In this document: piece by piece, positions 42,259 to 53,963 of the stretch | Layout of the letters: each line of letters starts with the position of its first letter | How positions within the stretch are numbered: the first letter of the stretch is position 1 | Origin: Peromyscus leucopus | Lineage: Eukaryota; Chordata; Mammalia; Rodentia; Cricetidae | Reading direction: 5' to 3' | NCBI RefSeq assembly: GCF_004664715.2 | Contig: NC_051072.1 | Span: 29,161,994 to 29,225,993 of the forward strand | Length of the DNA: 64,000 bases | Position numbers and translations under genes: made by a program | Notes under the pieces: generated by a model | What the model was told of the DNA's origin: nothing | Databases searched by the model: none | Seen by the model: only the letters and a program-made list of their open reading frames with translations

Positions 42259-42813
42259 CTAAGGCTCCCTGCTGCCGAGTTCCGGTTTGCAGTAGCCACG
42301 TGGCACGCAGCAGCAGAACACGCTACGAATGCGCCGCCTGACGGCGGACCAAACCCGCGGTCCTCCCCTCAGGTCTCCGGTGCTGGGCGGCTCACTCTCC
42401 CCAGGGCTTCTCCTCTCCGTGGTCTCGGTGTCCCGCGATTCCTGGCGAGGGTGGGGCGCTGTGGACCAGGGCCGGGGCTGCTCTGCCTCTGGGACCGGTT
42501 CTAGGTCGGAGTCCTCCACGCTTGCCGGGGTCGAGGGTTGCTCAAGTCCCTCGTGGAAGGCCCGCGGATTTCAGGCTCGCTGGAAGAGTCGGTCCTCCCA
42601 AATGACTCCTTCGAAGTCACCCTGGAGACATTGAAGCGGTTGCTCGAGATGGTCACCTCTGTCGGAGCGGATCCCTCCTAGGACCGGATAGAAAGTAAGA
42701 GGCCATGGCCCACGTTCTTCCGAGAAGACCGGAAGCAGAAGTTCGGTCTTTGGCGCCATCGGGGCGGAATCCCAGGCCTGCTTCACGTGCACGGACCAGA
42801 AAGTCGACTCCAT
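42259..42813 (-). pseudogene. ANXA2R-like gene with one premature stop, copy B2
   Basis: The ATG at 42813 opens a frame of 80 codons ending in TGA at 42573-42571. The same frame then continues without another stop to 42259 (184 codons in all besides the stop; human ANXA2R is about 193). N-terminal VKQAWDSAPMAPKTE and FSEERGPWPLTFYPVLG match ANXA2R closely. The C-terminal part has VEDSDLEPVPEAEQPRPW, SRDTETTERRSPGE and a basic, Cys-rich end. The stop lies in a short stretch read out of the ancestral frame between a +1 change near 42600 and a -1 change near 42567. It is probably a pseudogene, although a truncated 80-residue product from a CpG-rich promoter cannot be excluded. It is preceded by 5' sequence shared with copy B3 and an 18-bp minisatellite. 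Confidence 0.7.
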
Positions 42814-42969
42814 CGCTTTTGCAGCACCTGCAGCAGGAGGTCAGCAGCCTGTGCACAGGGCAGGCTGCAGATCCTTCTGCAGGCTCAGGTCCTGGGTATT
42901 TGTAGTCTTCCAGGGGGGTGGGGTCGGAAAAATTGGTAAACTTGGCCATCTTAAAACGTCTGTTGCCTA

Positions 42970-43495
42970 GATCTTCAAGCACTTGGTCGCGTTAGAGCAC
43001 TGGACGGTGTTTTGAGCACTTGACCTTCATCGAGGACTTGGACGTGTTTCAGCACTGGACGCTGCTCCTGCACACGGTCGTGGGCGTGTTCGAGCACTTG
43101 ACCGTCATCCAGCACTTGACCTTCATGGGTCGTGTTGGAGTACTGGCGGTGATTCCAGCACTTGACCGTCGTCCATCACTTTGTCGCCTTGGAGCACTGG
43201 ACGGTGTTTGGAGCACTAAGTCGTGATCGAGCACTTGGTCGTTTTCATGTTGGAACACTGGACCGTCATCGGGCATTTGAACCTGTTCCAGCACTTGGTG
43301 GTGTTCCAGCACTGGGTCCTGTGTCAGCACTGGACCGTGTTTGAGCACTTGACCGTCATCCGCACACGAACGGTCGAGCACTTGGTCGCGTTAGAGCGCT
43401 GGACGGTGTTCCAGCCTTTAACCTTCATCAAGCACTTGGTCGTGTTGGAGCACTGGACCGTGCTCGAGCCCCAGACCGTGCTCTACCCGAAAACG
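42970..43495 (+). repeat. 18-bp minisatellite, array 2
   Basis: About 25 units, most exactly 18 bp (for example gcacttgaccgtcatcca, gcactggaccgtgtttga) with a few of 24, 28 or 33 bp. It lies 160-680 nt upstream of the copy-B2 ATG. Because 18 is a multiple of three, several frames on both strands read as six-residue repeats. Confidence 0.9.
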
Positions 43496-44147
43496 GTTGA
43501 CAAAACGAAAGGAAAGCAGAGGCTACGGAGATTCGGTCGTCCATCCACCGAATTCGTCCTCTTACAGGAGGAGACCCCGGTCCGTTGTCTTGGGACACTT
43601 GTCCGGAGAAAACGTGCCTTGGCCTATGGCAGTCAGCACTGAATCCGTGAACTTGAAAAAAAAAAAAAAAGTTTCAGCGATTAGAAACCGTGGCGAACGG
43701 AGCATAGAGGAAAAAGAACCAAAACCGCAGCGTCAAACTGCGTCTGGTGCAACCGCACACCAAGGCGCCAACCGTTTCCTCCAACGTTTCCCTCACTCGA
43801 AACGCCTTCCTGGTTAGTGTGGAATGTGGCCAGGTCCTGCGGGGCAGAACAGGATTCCGCCTGCAAAGCGAAAGGACATAGAGGGAAAAATCACACACGC
43901 GGTTTGAGATCGCGTTCGGTCGGATTGCAGCCCGGCCTGCTGACAGTGGATCCATCTGAAGTCGGCTGCCTGGACGAATCGCGGCACCCCACCCACCCAC
44001 CCTGTCCTCGTGAAGGCTGGTGGGCTAACCTCGGTGGTCCCCACACCAGCTTCTCCACCAAGCCTAGAATCAGTTCCCCCTGAGTGTCACCAAGTAGCTT
44101 TGAAAACTGGCGCGCACAGCCCATTAAATTAATTACCTTCGGAATCA

Positions 44148-44153
44148 TTTATT
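44148..44153 (-). terminator. Poly(A) signal of ANXA2R-like copy B3
   Basis: AATAAA on minus, in a 3' flank nearly the same as that of copy B2. Confidence 0.5.
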
Positions 44154-44203
44154 AAGCAAGCAAGAATTGACACTGACCATCTGAGGCACGTGGATGTAGG
44201 AAT

Positions 44204-44876
44204 TTATTTTGGATGCAGCCAGCGCCCAGAAGACTTCCGGCAGCGCGGAAGGAAGAGGTTTTGGCAGGCAATCTCTTGGCACAGAGCGCACTCTAAAACG
44301 CTGAAAGGCATCTGCAGCTCCCTAAGGCTCCCTGCTGCCGAGTTCCGGTTTGCAGCAGCCAGGTGGTAAGCAGCAGAGAACACGCAACGAATGCGCCGCC
44401 AGAGGGCGCACAAAACCCGCGATCCTCCCCTCAGGTCTCCGGTGGTCCAGAGCTCACACTCCCCAGGGCTTCTCCTCTCCGTGGTCTCGGTGTCCCGCGA
44501 TTCGTGGCCACGGTGGGGCGCTCTGGACCAGGGCCGGGGCTGCTCTGCCTCTGGGACCGGTTCTAGGTCGGAGTCCTCCACGCTTGCCGGGGTCGAGGGT
44601 TGCTCGAGTCCCTCCTGGAAGGCCCGCGGGGAGTCCGGCTCGCTGGAAGAGTCGGTCCTCCCAAATGACTCCTTCGAAGTCACCCTGGAGACATGGAAGC
44701 GGTTGCTGGAGATCGTCACCTCTGTCGGAGCGGATCCCTCCTAGGACCGGATAGAAAGGAAGAGGCCATGGCCCACGTTCTTCCGAGAAGACCGGAAAGC
44801 AGAGGTTCAGTCTCTGGCGCACCGGGGCGGAATGCCAGGCCTGCTTCACGTGCACGGACCAGAAAGTCGGCTCCAT
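44204..44876 (-). pseudogene. ANXA2R-like pseudogene, copy B3
   Basis: The ATG at 44876 (MEPTFWSVHVKQAWHS) leads into a short stretch shifted by a -1/+1 pair (near 44818 and 44798), returns to frame for FSEERGPWPLPFYPVLG and shifts again at the +1 change shared with copy B2 (near 44680). The ANXA2R-like second half (SSSEPDSPRAF, VEDSDLEPVPEAEQPRPW, SRDTETTERRSPGE, LWRRIRCVF) is then in another frame, open to 44204. The first frame runs on to 44454 as an unrelated tail. Copies B2 and B3 therefore descend from an already frameshifted parent. No intact protein is expected. Its upstream side lacks the 18-bp array. Confidence 0.75.
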
Positions 44877-47800
44877 CGCTCTTGCAGCACCTGCAGCGGG
44901 AGGTCAGAAGCCTGTGCACAGTGCAGGCTGCAGATTCTTCTGCAGGCTCAGGCCCTGGGTATTTGTAGTCTTCCAGGGGGGCGGGGTCCGAAGAATTCCC
45001 GCACAAGTCCGCCTGAAAACGTCCATTGCCCGAAAGCAGTCCTCCGACTTCGCCTGGGAGGTCGGATCACGGAGGCTCCCTCGCTAAAGCGAGCCCAGAA
45101 TCCCCAAAGCACTGGAAGCGCAGTCGCCCTATGGTTTACTCAAGTGTCCTGTGTAAGCGGCCTGGTGCTCGAAGGTGGAGCTGCAGGCTGGCATCCAAAT
45201 CATTTCTGTTTCTGCCTCCCACTTCTTCATTGGCTGGGCCCACCCACCACCGTGGACCTGAGAGGCCGCGGACTAACCACGGACTGGCACAGATCTCGAG
45301 CCCGGTCACACCCCGTTTTGTGTGAGTGAGAATCCGTCAGGCAGGTCTGCGGTGCCCGTCGTCGTTTTGCCCGTGGTACTAGCGCTCGCCTGGTCCGTAT
45401 GTGCACCAAGAACGGAGAAAAACTGCGAGACTGAGAAGGCCATCAGAGACACTGCCTCACTCGAGCTCTGGAACATGCTGTCCCCGAAAAACGTTGACGA
45501 AACGAAAGGAACACAGTAGGTATTCGTTCGTCCATACACAGAATTCGTCCTCTTTCAGAAAGCCGCGTTCAGATGTCTTGGGACACTTTCCCGTCGGGAA
45601 AACGTGCATTTCCACCTTATCGGTACGAAATCCGTAATGACAGAAATCGGGCGAATTTCCAGCGCTTATAAACGACGGCAAGCAGAACGAAGAGGACCCG
45701 AAATCGAATTAAAACCAAGGCGTCCTAACCGCAACTGGGAGTGAAATGCACCTGAGGACCCGCGGCATGACCACCGACTGGAGCGAACTCTCCAGATGGG
45801 TAACAACCCCGGAGTGTGAGAGTGAGAAGCCTTGGAGTCCGGTGTCTTGCCAGCGGTACCAAAGCCATAGCTCCCCTGTGAACCGGGAAAAGAAGGCCAG
45901 AGGGCCAAGGCCACAGGAGACCCTGCAGCACTTGAGACCTGGTCAGATGAACGACAGGAAGGCAGCGGAGGGGGTGAAACCGTCCTGAAAACACCGAACT
46001 TTCCGTCATCCAGTTCGGTCGGGCACGGATGTCTTGGGACACTTGTCCTGAGAAAACGTGCCTTGGCATTGGCAGTCGGAGCTGAATCTGCTAACGTAAC
46101 AAATTCCACGTTTCATCGTTTAGAAACAAGGGCGAGTCGAGCTTAGAGGACGCGAAAACGAAGGGAAACCTCAGCGTTCTGACCGCGTCGGGTGCACACT
46201 CGCTCTGGGGCACCAGACGTTTCTTTCAGCGTTTCCTTTGCGCCATGGTGTTCGTGGTTCAGGTGGAATGTCGCCAAGTCCTGCCTGCCAGAGCCGGATT
46301 CCGTCTGCAACACCAAAGATCGAGGCTGAAAATCACGGACGCGGGTTGAGATCTGACTGCAGCCCGGCCTGCTGACAGTCGTCAGTAGGGAGGAAGTCCG
46401 CTCTCTGGAGGAATCGCGGACACGAGCGAATCGCCATCAGGCAAAACCGCCAAATAAAGCTGCAGCACCGGGAATCGCCTCTGAGCCCTTTCCTGGAGCC
46501 ACAGTGTCCCCTGCGGCGAAGAATTGTGGGGACTGCAGCTCGGAGTCGGGGCTGCGGATTGGCTTGGAAGCGTTTTGACTTCTGACGTGGACTTCGTCAT
46601 TGCCCGGGCTCCCGTTGTGCCCGCCACCACCGTGGACCCGCGGTGCGGCCGACCAACCGCGGACGGCGCAAGTTCTCAAGTTCTGACCCAACCCTGGAGG
46701 GCGCGAGTGAGCAGCCCTCAGGCTGGCCGGCTCTCAGCCTTGACCGCGGGACAGGCGCTCCCCAGGGATGTGGTATCAGCGCCGCGAAGGGAGAAATAAT
46801 GGCGAAAGACCCCCGGAGACAGCGACGCACTCGAGCCCAGGACCGTGCTGTCCGGAATACCATGGGCACAATAAAAGGAACGCAGCCGCGACGGATTTCG
46901 GTCCTGGAAACCCTGCCTTTGTCCTCTTTCCGGCGGCCGGGAACGAATGTCAGGGGACACTTGCCCGGTGGGAAACGTGCATTTCGAAGGCATCCGTACG
47001 AAATCCGCTAACAGACAACGGACGAATTTCCAGCGCTTAGAAACAACGAAGAGCTCTACGTAGACGAACCGAACACGAACCGCAGACTCGGTGTCCTGAC
47101 CGCACCTGGTGCAACTCGGGGTCAGGCTTTTCTCGCGGCGTTTTCCTCACCTCCTACGGTTCGTGTTTCGTGGTTCGAGGTTATGGTGGAATCCTGCCGC
47201 AGTCTGCCTGGCAGAGCCTGATTAAGGCCGCTGTAGGAAAGAACGAGGCAGAAAACCGCGGGCCGGGTTTGAAATCGCGGTCCGGGCCTTCTAACCGCGC
47301 ATCGAAATCGCCTGGAAGGGCGAATCCCGGGCAGGCGGGATGAACGAACACAAAACGGCAGGATCTGGCTCTGTGCGCCTGGAATCGCGGTCGGGCCGAA
47401 TTCCAGCGCCACAGCGAGCCCTGGAGTGAAGTGTCCGCTGGGAGACAGAGGTGCAGGTCAGTGTCCCATGAGTTTGGGCTTCAGGTTTGACTTTCTCCCT
47501 TGGCCCCGGCTCCGGCTCTGCTCACCCACCCCGGTGGACTCGGGGCCCGCGGACGAACCGACAACTGGAGCAGGTTCGCGAGGCCGCTCCCAATCTCGGA
47601 GAACTCCAGTGAGAAATCCTCCAGCCTGCCGGGTCCGGAGTCTTTCCCGCCTGACCAGGGCTCCTGGGGCCACAGCCACCTCGCTAACCGAAAAGGTCGG
47701 CGATGGTGTACGGTCTGCGAGCGCAGAATTCGAGCTCTGGACCGTGCTGTTCCCGAAAACTGTCAGCTCCACAAAAGGAACGCAGGCGCGACGAAGATTC

Positions 47801-48759
47801 CGCGGTGCGAACACCGCATTTGTCCTCCCCAGGCGGCCGGTTCGGATGTCTTGGGACACTTGACCGACTTCGGTCGGCACTGAATCCGCTAAGGTTAGAA
47901 AACCGAGGAAGTATGGCGTTCAGAAAGGCCTCGTCCTTTCCTATAAGGACTGCAATCCGGTTCTGCCAGGCTGGCTGCAGCGGATTCGACGCCAACCACG
48001 AACAGGACGACCAGAGGACAAGGACACAAACGTTTGTCGCCCGGTATGAGTGGTGCACCCGATGCGGTCGGAACCCTGCGGTTTCAGTTCGTTTTCGCGT
48101 CCTCTGCGCTCCATCCTCCGTTGTTTCTAAACGCTGAATCTTGTATTTTCTTCTTTTTTTTTTTTCGTTATCGGATTCAGTGCCGACTGCCATCGGCCAA
48201 GACACGTTTTCTCCGGACAAGTGTCCCAAGACATCCCTGCCCGACCGACTGGGACACCACAAGTTCGGTGTTTTCACGACCTTATCTCCGTCGCCACTGC
48301 CTTCCTTTGGTTCCTCTGATGGTTTTCAGGGACAGCAGGGTCCAGGGCTCGAGTGCGGCGCTGTCTCCTGTGGCCTTTGTCCTTTAGTCTTCTTGTCTCT
48401 GTTCTCAGCGCGGCTCTGGCTTTTGTACCGCGGGAAAGACGCCTGACCGCGCCGGCGTGATGGCTTCTCACTCTCACCCTCCAGGGTTGTGACCCGCCTC
48501 GAGATCTGTGCCAGTCGGTGCTTAGTGCTCGGGCCCTCAGGTCCACGGTGGTGGGTGGGCTCAGCCAAGGAAGAAGTGCGAGCCAGAAATGCTTTGATGC
48601 CAGTCTGCAGCTCTGTCTCCCAGCAGAAGGCCGACTTGTTCATGGCAGGGGTCCTTGTGGCGCCCGCACTCATCCGCGTGGCGATTTCATTGCTTTGGAG
48701 TTACTGGGTCTGCTTTTAGCGAGCCTGTGTCCGTGACTCGATGTTCCACGATAGACGAT

Positions 48760-48890
48760 GTTGTGCAATGGACGTTTTCAGTTGGACAAATTTACTAATT
48801 CGTCCGCCCCCCCTTCCCCGGAAGACTACAAATACGCAGGGAGGGAGCTTGCAGAAGTCTCCGCCGCCTGCACCAGGGCACAGGCTGCTG
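48760..48890 (+). repeat. Inverted fragment of the ANXA2R-like 5' leader
   Basis: Plus-strand gcaatggacgttttcag, then ggaagactacaaatacgcagg and cagaagtctccgccgcctgc match the minus-strand sequence just upstream of copies B2 and B3 (42.9 and 44.97 kb). The coding part does not follow. The fragment is a hinge where module orientation changes. Confidence 0.6.
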
Positions 48891-49750
48891 TTTGCACTGA
48901 GAACGGAGACAGGATGGCGAAGGACAAAGGAACAGGAGACACTGCCACACTGGAGCCCTGAACTGCGCTCCAGCCCAGAACGGTCCTGGAAAACATGAGT
49001 CATCAGGCACTTGAACTTCTTGGACACTTGACCGTGCTCGAGCCCTGGGCGGTGCCGCACCCGAAACCCTTGACAAAACGAATGGAAAGCAGAGGCTACG
49101 GGATTCGGTCGTCCATCCACCGAATTGGTCCTCTTTCAGGAAGCCGGGTCGGATGCTTTGGGACACTTGCATGGCGGAAAACGTGCGTTTCGACCGCATC
49201 GGTATGAAATCGCCTAACAACAGACAAGGGACGAATTTCCAGCGTTTAGAAACGACGGCGAGCGGAACGAAGAGGACCGGAAAACGAATGGAAACCGCGG
49301 CGTCCTGATCGTACCTGGGACTTGAAATGCACCTCAGGGCCCGCGGACTAACCGCGGACAGGCTTGCCGGTCACAGCCCCGGAGGGTGAGAGTGAGAAGC
49401 CGTCACCCCGGCGCGGTCAGGCGTCTTTCCCGCGGTACAAAAGCCATAGCCGCACTGGAACAGAGAAAAGACAGCGAAAGGACGAAGGACACAGGAGACA
49501 GCGCCGCACTCGAGCCCAGGACCCGGAAAACCGTCAGAGCAACCAAGGGAAGTCAGCGTCGACATAAATACGGTCGTGAAAACACCGTACTCGTGGTCTT
49601 CCAGTCGGTCGGGCGCGGATGGCTTGGGACACTTGTCCGGAGAAAACGTGCCTTGGCTCATGGCAGTGAGCACTGAATCTGCTAATGTGCCGGATAACGT
49701 TAGCGCTAAAAATAATTACGCTAAAAAAAATCGAGTTTCAGCGTTTAGCA

Positions 49751-49786
<36 letters not shown>

Positions 49787-49790
49787 ACAA
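49751..49790. repeat. Poly(A) tract inside a CpG module
   Basis: More than 30 A residues next to ttcagcg.ttag. The same module site has A-runs at 41.62 and 43.65 kb and T-runs in reversed copies (48.15 and 50.90 kb). Confidence 0.85.
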
Positions 49791-51584
49791 AAAAACGGAG
49801 AATGGAGCGCACAGTACGCAAAAAAAGAATCTAAACCGCAGCGTCCTGACCGCGTCGGGTGCACACTCGCACCGGGGCCCCAAACATTTCTCTGTCCTTG
49901 TCCTCCTGTTGTCCTGTTCGTGGTTGGGGTCGAATCCCGCCGCCGCCAGCCTTGCATAACCGGATTGCTGTCCCTATAGGAAAGGACCGAGGCCTTCCTA
50001 AACGCGAAACTTACTCCGTTTTCTTTCCTTAGCGGATTCAGTGCCGACCGAAATCGGGAAATACACGTTCGCGCCCAGAAAGTGTCCCAAGACACCCGAT
50101 CCCACCGCCTAGAGGAGGACAAACGCGCTGTTTGCACCGCGGAATCTTCCGGGCCAGCTCGGTACAGGGCCGGAGGAAGGGGCTCCCTAATCCCTATGTC
50201 CCTCCTTTCTCTGTTTGCAGAGCAGTTAAGCCCCCGGCGCGCGCTCATAGGACCCAGAAGACGCCGGACTCTGCCAGCCTGACGGCTTCTCACTTGCATT
50301 CTCCAGGGTTGGGTCAGCCTTGAGAACTTGCCCTAGTCGCCTATTTGTCCGCCGTCCGGGTCCACGGTGGTGGTGGGCACAGCGGAAGCCGCAGGCAATA
50401 AAGAAGTCCCAGCCAGAACCCAAAAACGCTTCCAAAGCCAAACCACAGATCCGCCTCCGAGCTGCGGTCCGGACTCTTCTTCGCCGCAGGGGTCGCTGTG
50501 GAGCCAGGAGTCCGCCCAGTGGCGATTCCCGGTGCACAGCGCCAGATCCCGCGCTTTTGCAGGATGGTGATCCGCGCCTGCCAGCGATTCGTCCAGTCAG
50601 CCGACCTCCGATCGACGGTCAGCAGGCCGGGCTGCAGTCCGACCGCGATCTCAAACCGCGTCCGGGATTTTCGTCCTTGATCCTTTCGTGTTGCAGACGG
50701 AATCCGGCTCTGCACGGCAGGAAGTGAAGACATTCTGCTGGAACCACGAACCCGATGACATAAGGGAGACGAGGGAGACGCTGGAGGAAACGTTTGGCGC
50801 CCAGGTCGAGTGTGCACGCGAGGCAGTAGGACGCTGCGGTTTCGGTTCATTTTGGCATCCTCTACGCTTTATTCTCTGTTGTTTCTAAACGCTGAAACTT
50901 GGATTTTTTTATTTATGTATTTGTTTGTTTGTTTGTTTTTACGTTAGCGGATCGGGCAAGGCACGTTTTCTCCGGACAAGTGTCCCAAGACATCCGAGCC
51001 CGACCGACTGGAACACCACTAGTTCGGTGTTTTCACGACCGAATCTCCGCTGCCTTCCTTTAGTTGCTCTGACGGTTTTCAGGGACAGGACGATCCAGGT
51101 CCCGCTGTCTCCTATGGCCTTCGCTCTCTGGCCTTCTTTTCTCTCCTCGCAGCGCGGCCACGGCTTTTGTTCCGCGGGAAAGACCCCGGGCCTCGCCGGT
51201 GTGACGGCTTCTCTCTCTCACCCACCCAGGTTGTGACCGGCCTTGAAAGTCTGCGCCAATCAGTGGTTAGTCTGCGGACCCTGAGGTGCATTTCTGGTCC
51301 CAGGTGCGGTCAGGATGCCGCGGTTTCCATTCGTTTCCGGGTCGTCTTCGTTCAGCTTGCCTTCGTTATTAAGCGCTGGAAATTGGTTCGATTTCTGTCT
51401 TTAGGGGATTTCTTACCGATGTCGTCGAAACGCACATTTTCCACCGGGCAAGTGTCCCAAGACATCCGACCCCGGCTTCCTGAGAGAGGACAAATTCGGT
51501 GGATGGCCGACCGAATATCCATAGTCTGCTTTCGTTTCCTTTTGTCAACGATTTTTGGGTGCTGCACGGCCCAGGACTCAGGCG

Positions 51585-52100
51585 CCATCAAGTGCTCTAG
51601 TGTTTGAACACGACCAAGTGCTCCGTGATGGTACAGGTCTCAAGTGTGCCACTGATTCCTATTCCTTTACCCTCTCTCCATCCGAACAAAACGCCGGACA
51701 CCGAGGGTGTAGCTTGGCTTCAACCGGCTCCAGCACACTCCAGTGTTCATTGACAGCCAAGTCCTCGAATATGGTCCAGTGCTGGATGACAATCGAGTGT
51801 CAGTGACAGCCCTTTCGTGGTCCTTTCTCCGTTCTAGGTGCGGAGACTTTCCTGGACGGCAAGTTGCCCGACACTGCAGGCGTGAGGGCTTCTCACTCAC
51901 ACCATATGGGCTTGTGACCGGCCTGGAGAGTCTGCCCCAGTCGGCGGTGAGGCCGACCAAGTGCTCTATGATGGTCAAGCGCTCCATGACAGTCCAATGC
52001 TCAACTCAGTGTCGGTCTAGTGCTCTCGAAGACAGTCACATGCTCGATAAAGGTCAAGTGCTCGATGATGGTCCAGAGCTCGATGAAGGTTCATGGGATT
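51585..52100 (-). repeat. 18-bp minisatellite, inverted array 3
   Basis: The same unit seen from the other strand (gaccaagtgctccgtgatgg, tccagtgctggatgacaatc, tcaagtgctcgatgatggtc), with larger unrelated inserts. It mirrors arrays 1 and 2 across the block. Confidence 0.8.
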
Positions 52101-53110
52101 TTTGTTCTGATGCCGTCGAAATGCACGTTTTCCGCGGGGCAAATCTCCCAGGACATCCGACCCCGACCACCTGAAAGAGAACGAATTCGGCGGTTCCTCG
52201 ACCGAATCTCCTTCGCGTCCGCGTTCCTTTTATTGCGCCCATGGTTTCCATGGACAACGAGGTCCAGGGAACGATGGAGTCGCTGTCTCCAAGGGCCTTC
52301 GCCCTCCAGTCCTCCTGTCTCTGTGTCGGCATGGCTACCTCCCTGGCGAGTGCTGGTACCCACGGGCAAGATGCTGGACTCCGCCTGTCTGAAGGCTTCT
52401 CACTGGCACTCTCCGCTCTTTGGCGGGGAGTTTCATCTGGGCCAGTCCAGGGTTATCACCTAGGTTCCACCCTGGTGGGTGGGCACAGTCGGACTGGGCC
52501 CAATGAAGAAGTCCCTGCCAGAAGCCAAACCGCTTTTCAGGCCAATCCGCAGCTCCGACTCTGGCTGCAGACCTGAGGCTTCTTCCCCTCAGGGGTCACT
52601 GTGGTGCTGCATTCTCCTTCCCAGAGATTGCCATGGCACAAAGTCAGAGCTCTGGAGATTCTGGACCAGTGTTCAGTTCGCATCTGTGATTAGTCCTCTG
52701 AGTCGAGTTCAGTCAGATAGGCTGCCAGCAAGCTTGGGAGAGGGTCTTTTTGTGGCGCCCAAAGATATTTCTGGGTTGGGGCGCTGTCCGGGGTGCCTTC
52801 TCTATGTCCTTCCCCTCAAGGGCGGGGCTAATGCCTAGGAGAGTTTCCATACAGCACACAAGACTCTGGATTACCTGGCCTGAGGGCTTTTCTCTCACTA
52901 CCTGTGGATTTTGGTCTGGCCTTGGGATCCAAGGCAAGACCATAGTTTTTCAGCCAGACCGTTTTTCCCAACGTTGGGAGGGAACAGTGGGATCCCAGGA
53001 CCTTGAGGAAGTAGATATCAGAAAGTGACATGGTCCAGATGGAGATCTTTACTTAACTCAGCCTCTGAGCTCCAGGAAGTTCCTTGATTCAATTTATTTG
53101 GCTTGGCTGT

Positions 53111-53613
53111 CAGTACTGTAGCACGGATCTTTAAACGTCTTATTAACAAAATCAAACTCAGGGCCAATTATTAGGGTGAATGCTGGAAGATCAGAGAAGC
53201 AGAACAAGCTACAACTTCCTCACTCTGCAAATTCCTCAGCTGATCCTGTTTCCTCAGACTGGAAGCCTCTGAGTCCTCATCCAAATGGGTCTCAGCTGAA
53301 CTGCTGTGGCTGAAAAGCCTAAAAGTTTAACCAGTCCTAGTTCCTGGTCCTGATGCCTTAAATACCTTTCTGCTTTCTGCCATCACTTCCTGGGATTAAA
53401 GGCTTGTGTCACCATGTCTGGCTGCTTCCAGTGTGGCCTTGAACTCACAGAGATGCAGATGGATCTCTGCCTTCAGAAGGCTAGAATTAAAGGTGTGAGT
53501 GCCACCATTTTCTGGCCTCTCTCTCTGTCTAGTGGCTGTCTGTTTTCTGACCCCAGAAAAAAATTTATTAGGGTGCACAATATTTTGAGGAACACAATAT
53601 CACTACACAGTAC
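53111..53613. mobile_element. Solo LTR with 6-bp target-site duplication
   Basis: An element of 491 bp from TGTAGCACGG to CACTACA (53117-53607) is flanked by cagtac at 53111-53116 and 53608-53613. The inverted left arm has a single copy of the site (gtactg, 39851-39856) and nothing between. TG...CA ends, length and 6-bp duplication fit a class II ERV LTR. A B1-like stretch (gggattaaaggcttgtgtcacc) is part of it. Confidence 0.88.
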
Positions 53614-53963
53614 CTCCTGGAGTATTTGGTGTTTTCAGCTCTGTAATTTATGAATGCTCTGTTAGGTTTCTATTTGCTTTTGTGACTTTTAATGGTATAA
53701 CACATGTAGTGGGGTACCTGGGTACTGTATCCAGTTTCTAGTAACATTTATATTTTTGTTAGAATCTTTTTCCTTCTCTTTCCTCCTTGCAAACCCTCCC
53801 ATCCCAGCCCTTTTTCAAATTCCTAGGTAATTTTTTCACTGATGGTTATTGCAGGAACATTTTTGAATTTACAGATATTACTGAATATACCCTGAGTTAT
53901 GGTTTTTAATGATATGGCTCGCTTAACACTGTAACCCTTCTATTTGCCTTAACAGTTTTTTTT

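Larger units (their letters stand above)
39957..53040. repeat. Large CpG-rich modular repeat block
   Basis: About 13 kb of CpG-dense DNA in a CpG-poor setting, built from recurring modules: an 18-bp minisatellite; ttgacaaaacgaaaggaaag followed by ccgaattcgtcctctttcag; the core cttgggacacttg; gaatccgctaac with a variable A-run; ttcagcg.ttagaaac; and gacagtcgat-type pieces. The core occurs forward at 41083, 41548, 43589, 45577 (variant), 46033, 47850, 49157 (variant) and 49623, and reversed at 48218, 50079, 50978, 51449 and about 52140 (variant). Apart from ANXA2R-like remnants I recognise no gene in it. Long open frames on both strands reflect high GC and the multiple-of-three minisatellite. 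Confidence 0.8.

Noticed and set aside
40525..43495. CRISPR-like regular array
   Set aside because: Units are contiguous without spacers, the host is a rodent, and no cas-like gene is present. It is a minisatellite.
43049..43642. Long open frames on both strands with six-residue repeats (such as DGQVLE or GALDRV)
   Set aside because: They lie in the 18-bp minisatellite. A period divisible by three keeps several frames open at once on both strands, which is an effect of the repeat and not evidence of a protein.
53390..53520. Separate B1 at this place
   Set aside because: The B1-like text lies within the 491-bp LTR bounded by a 6-bp duplication, so it is part of that element.
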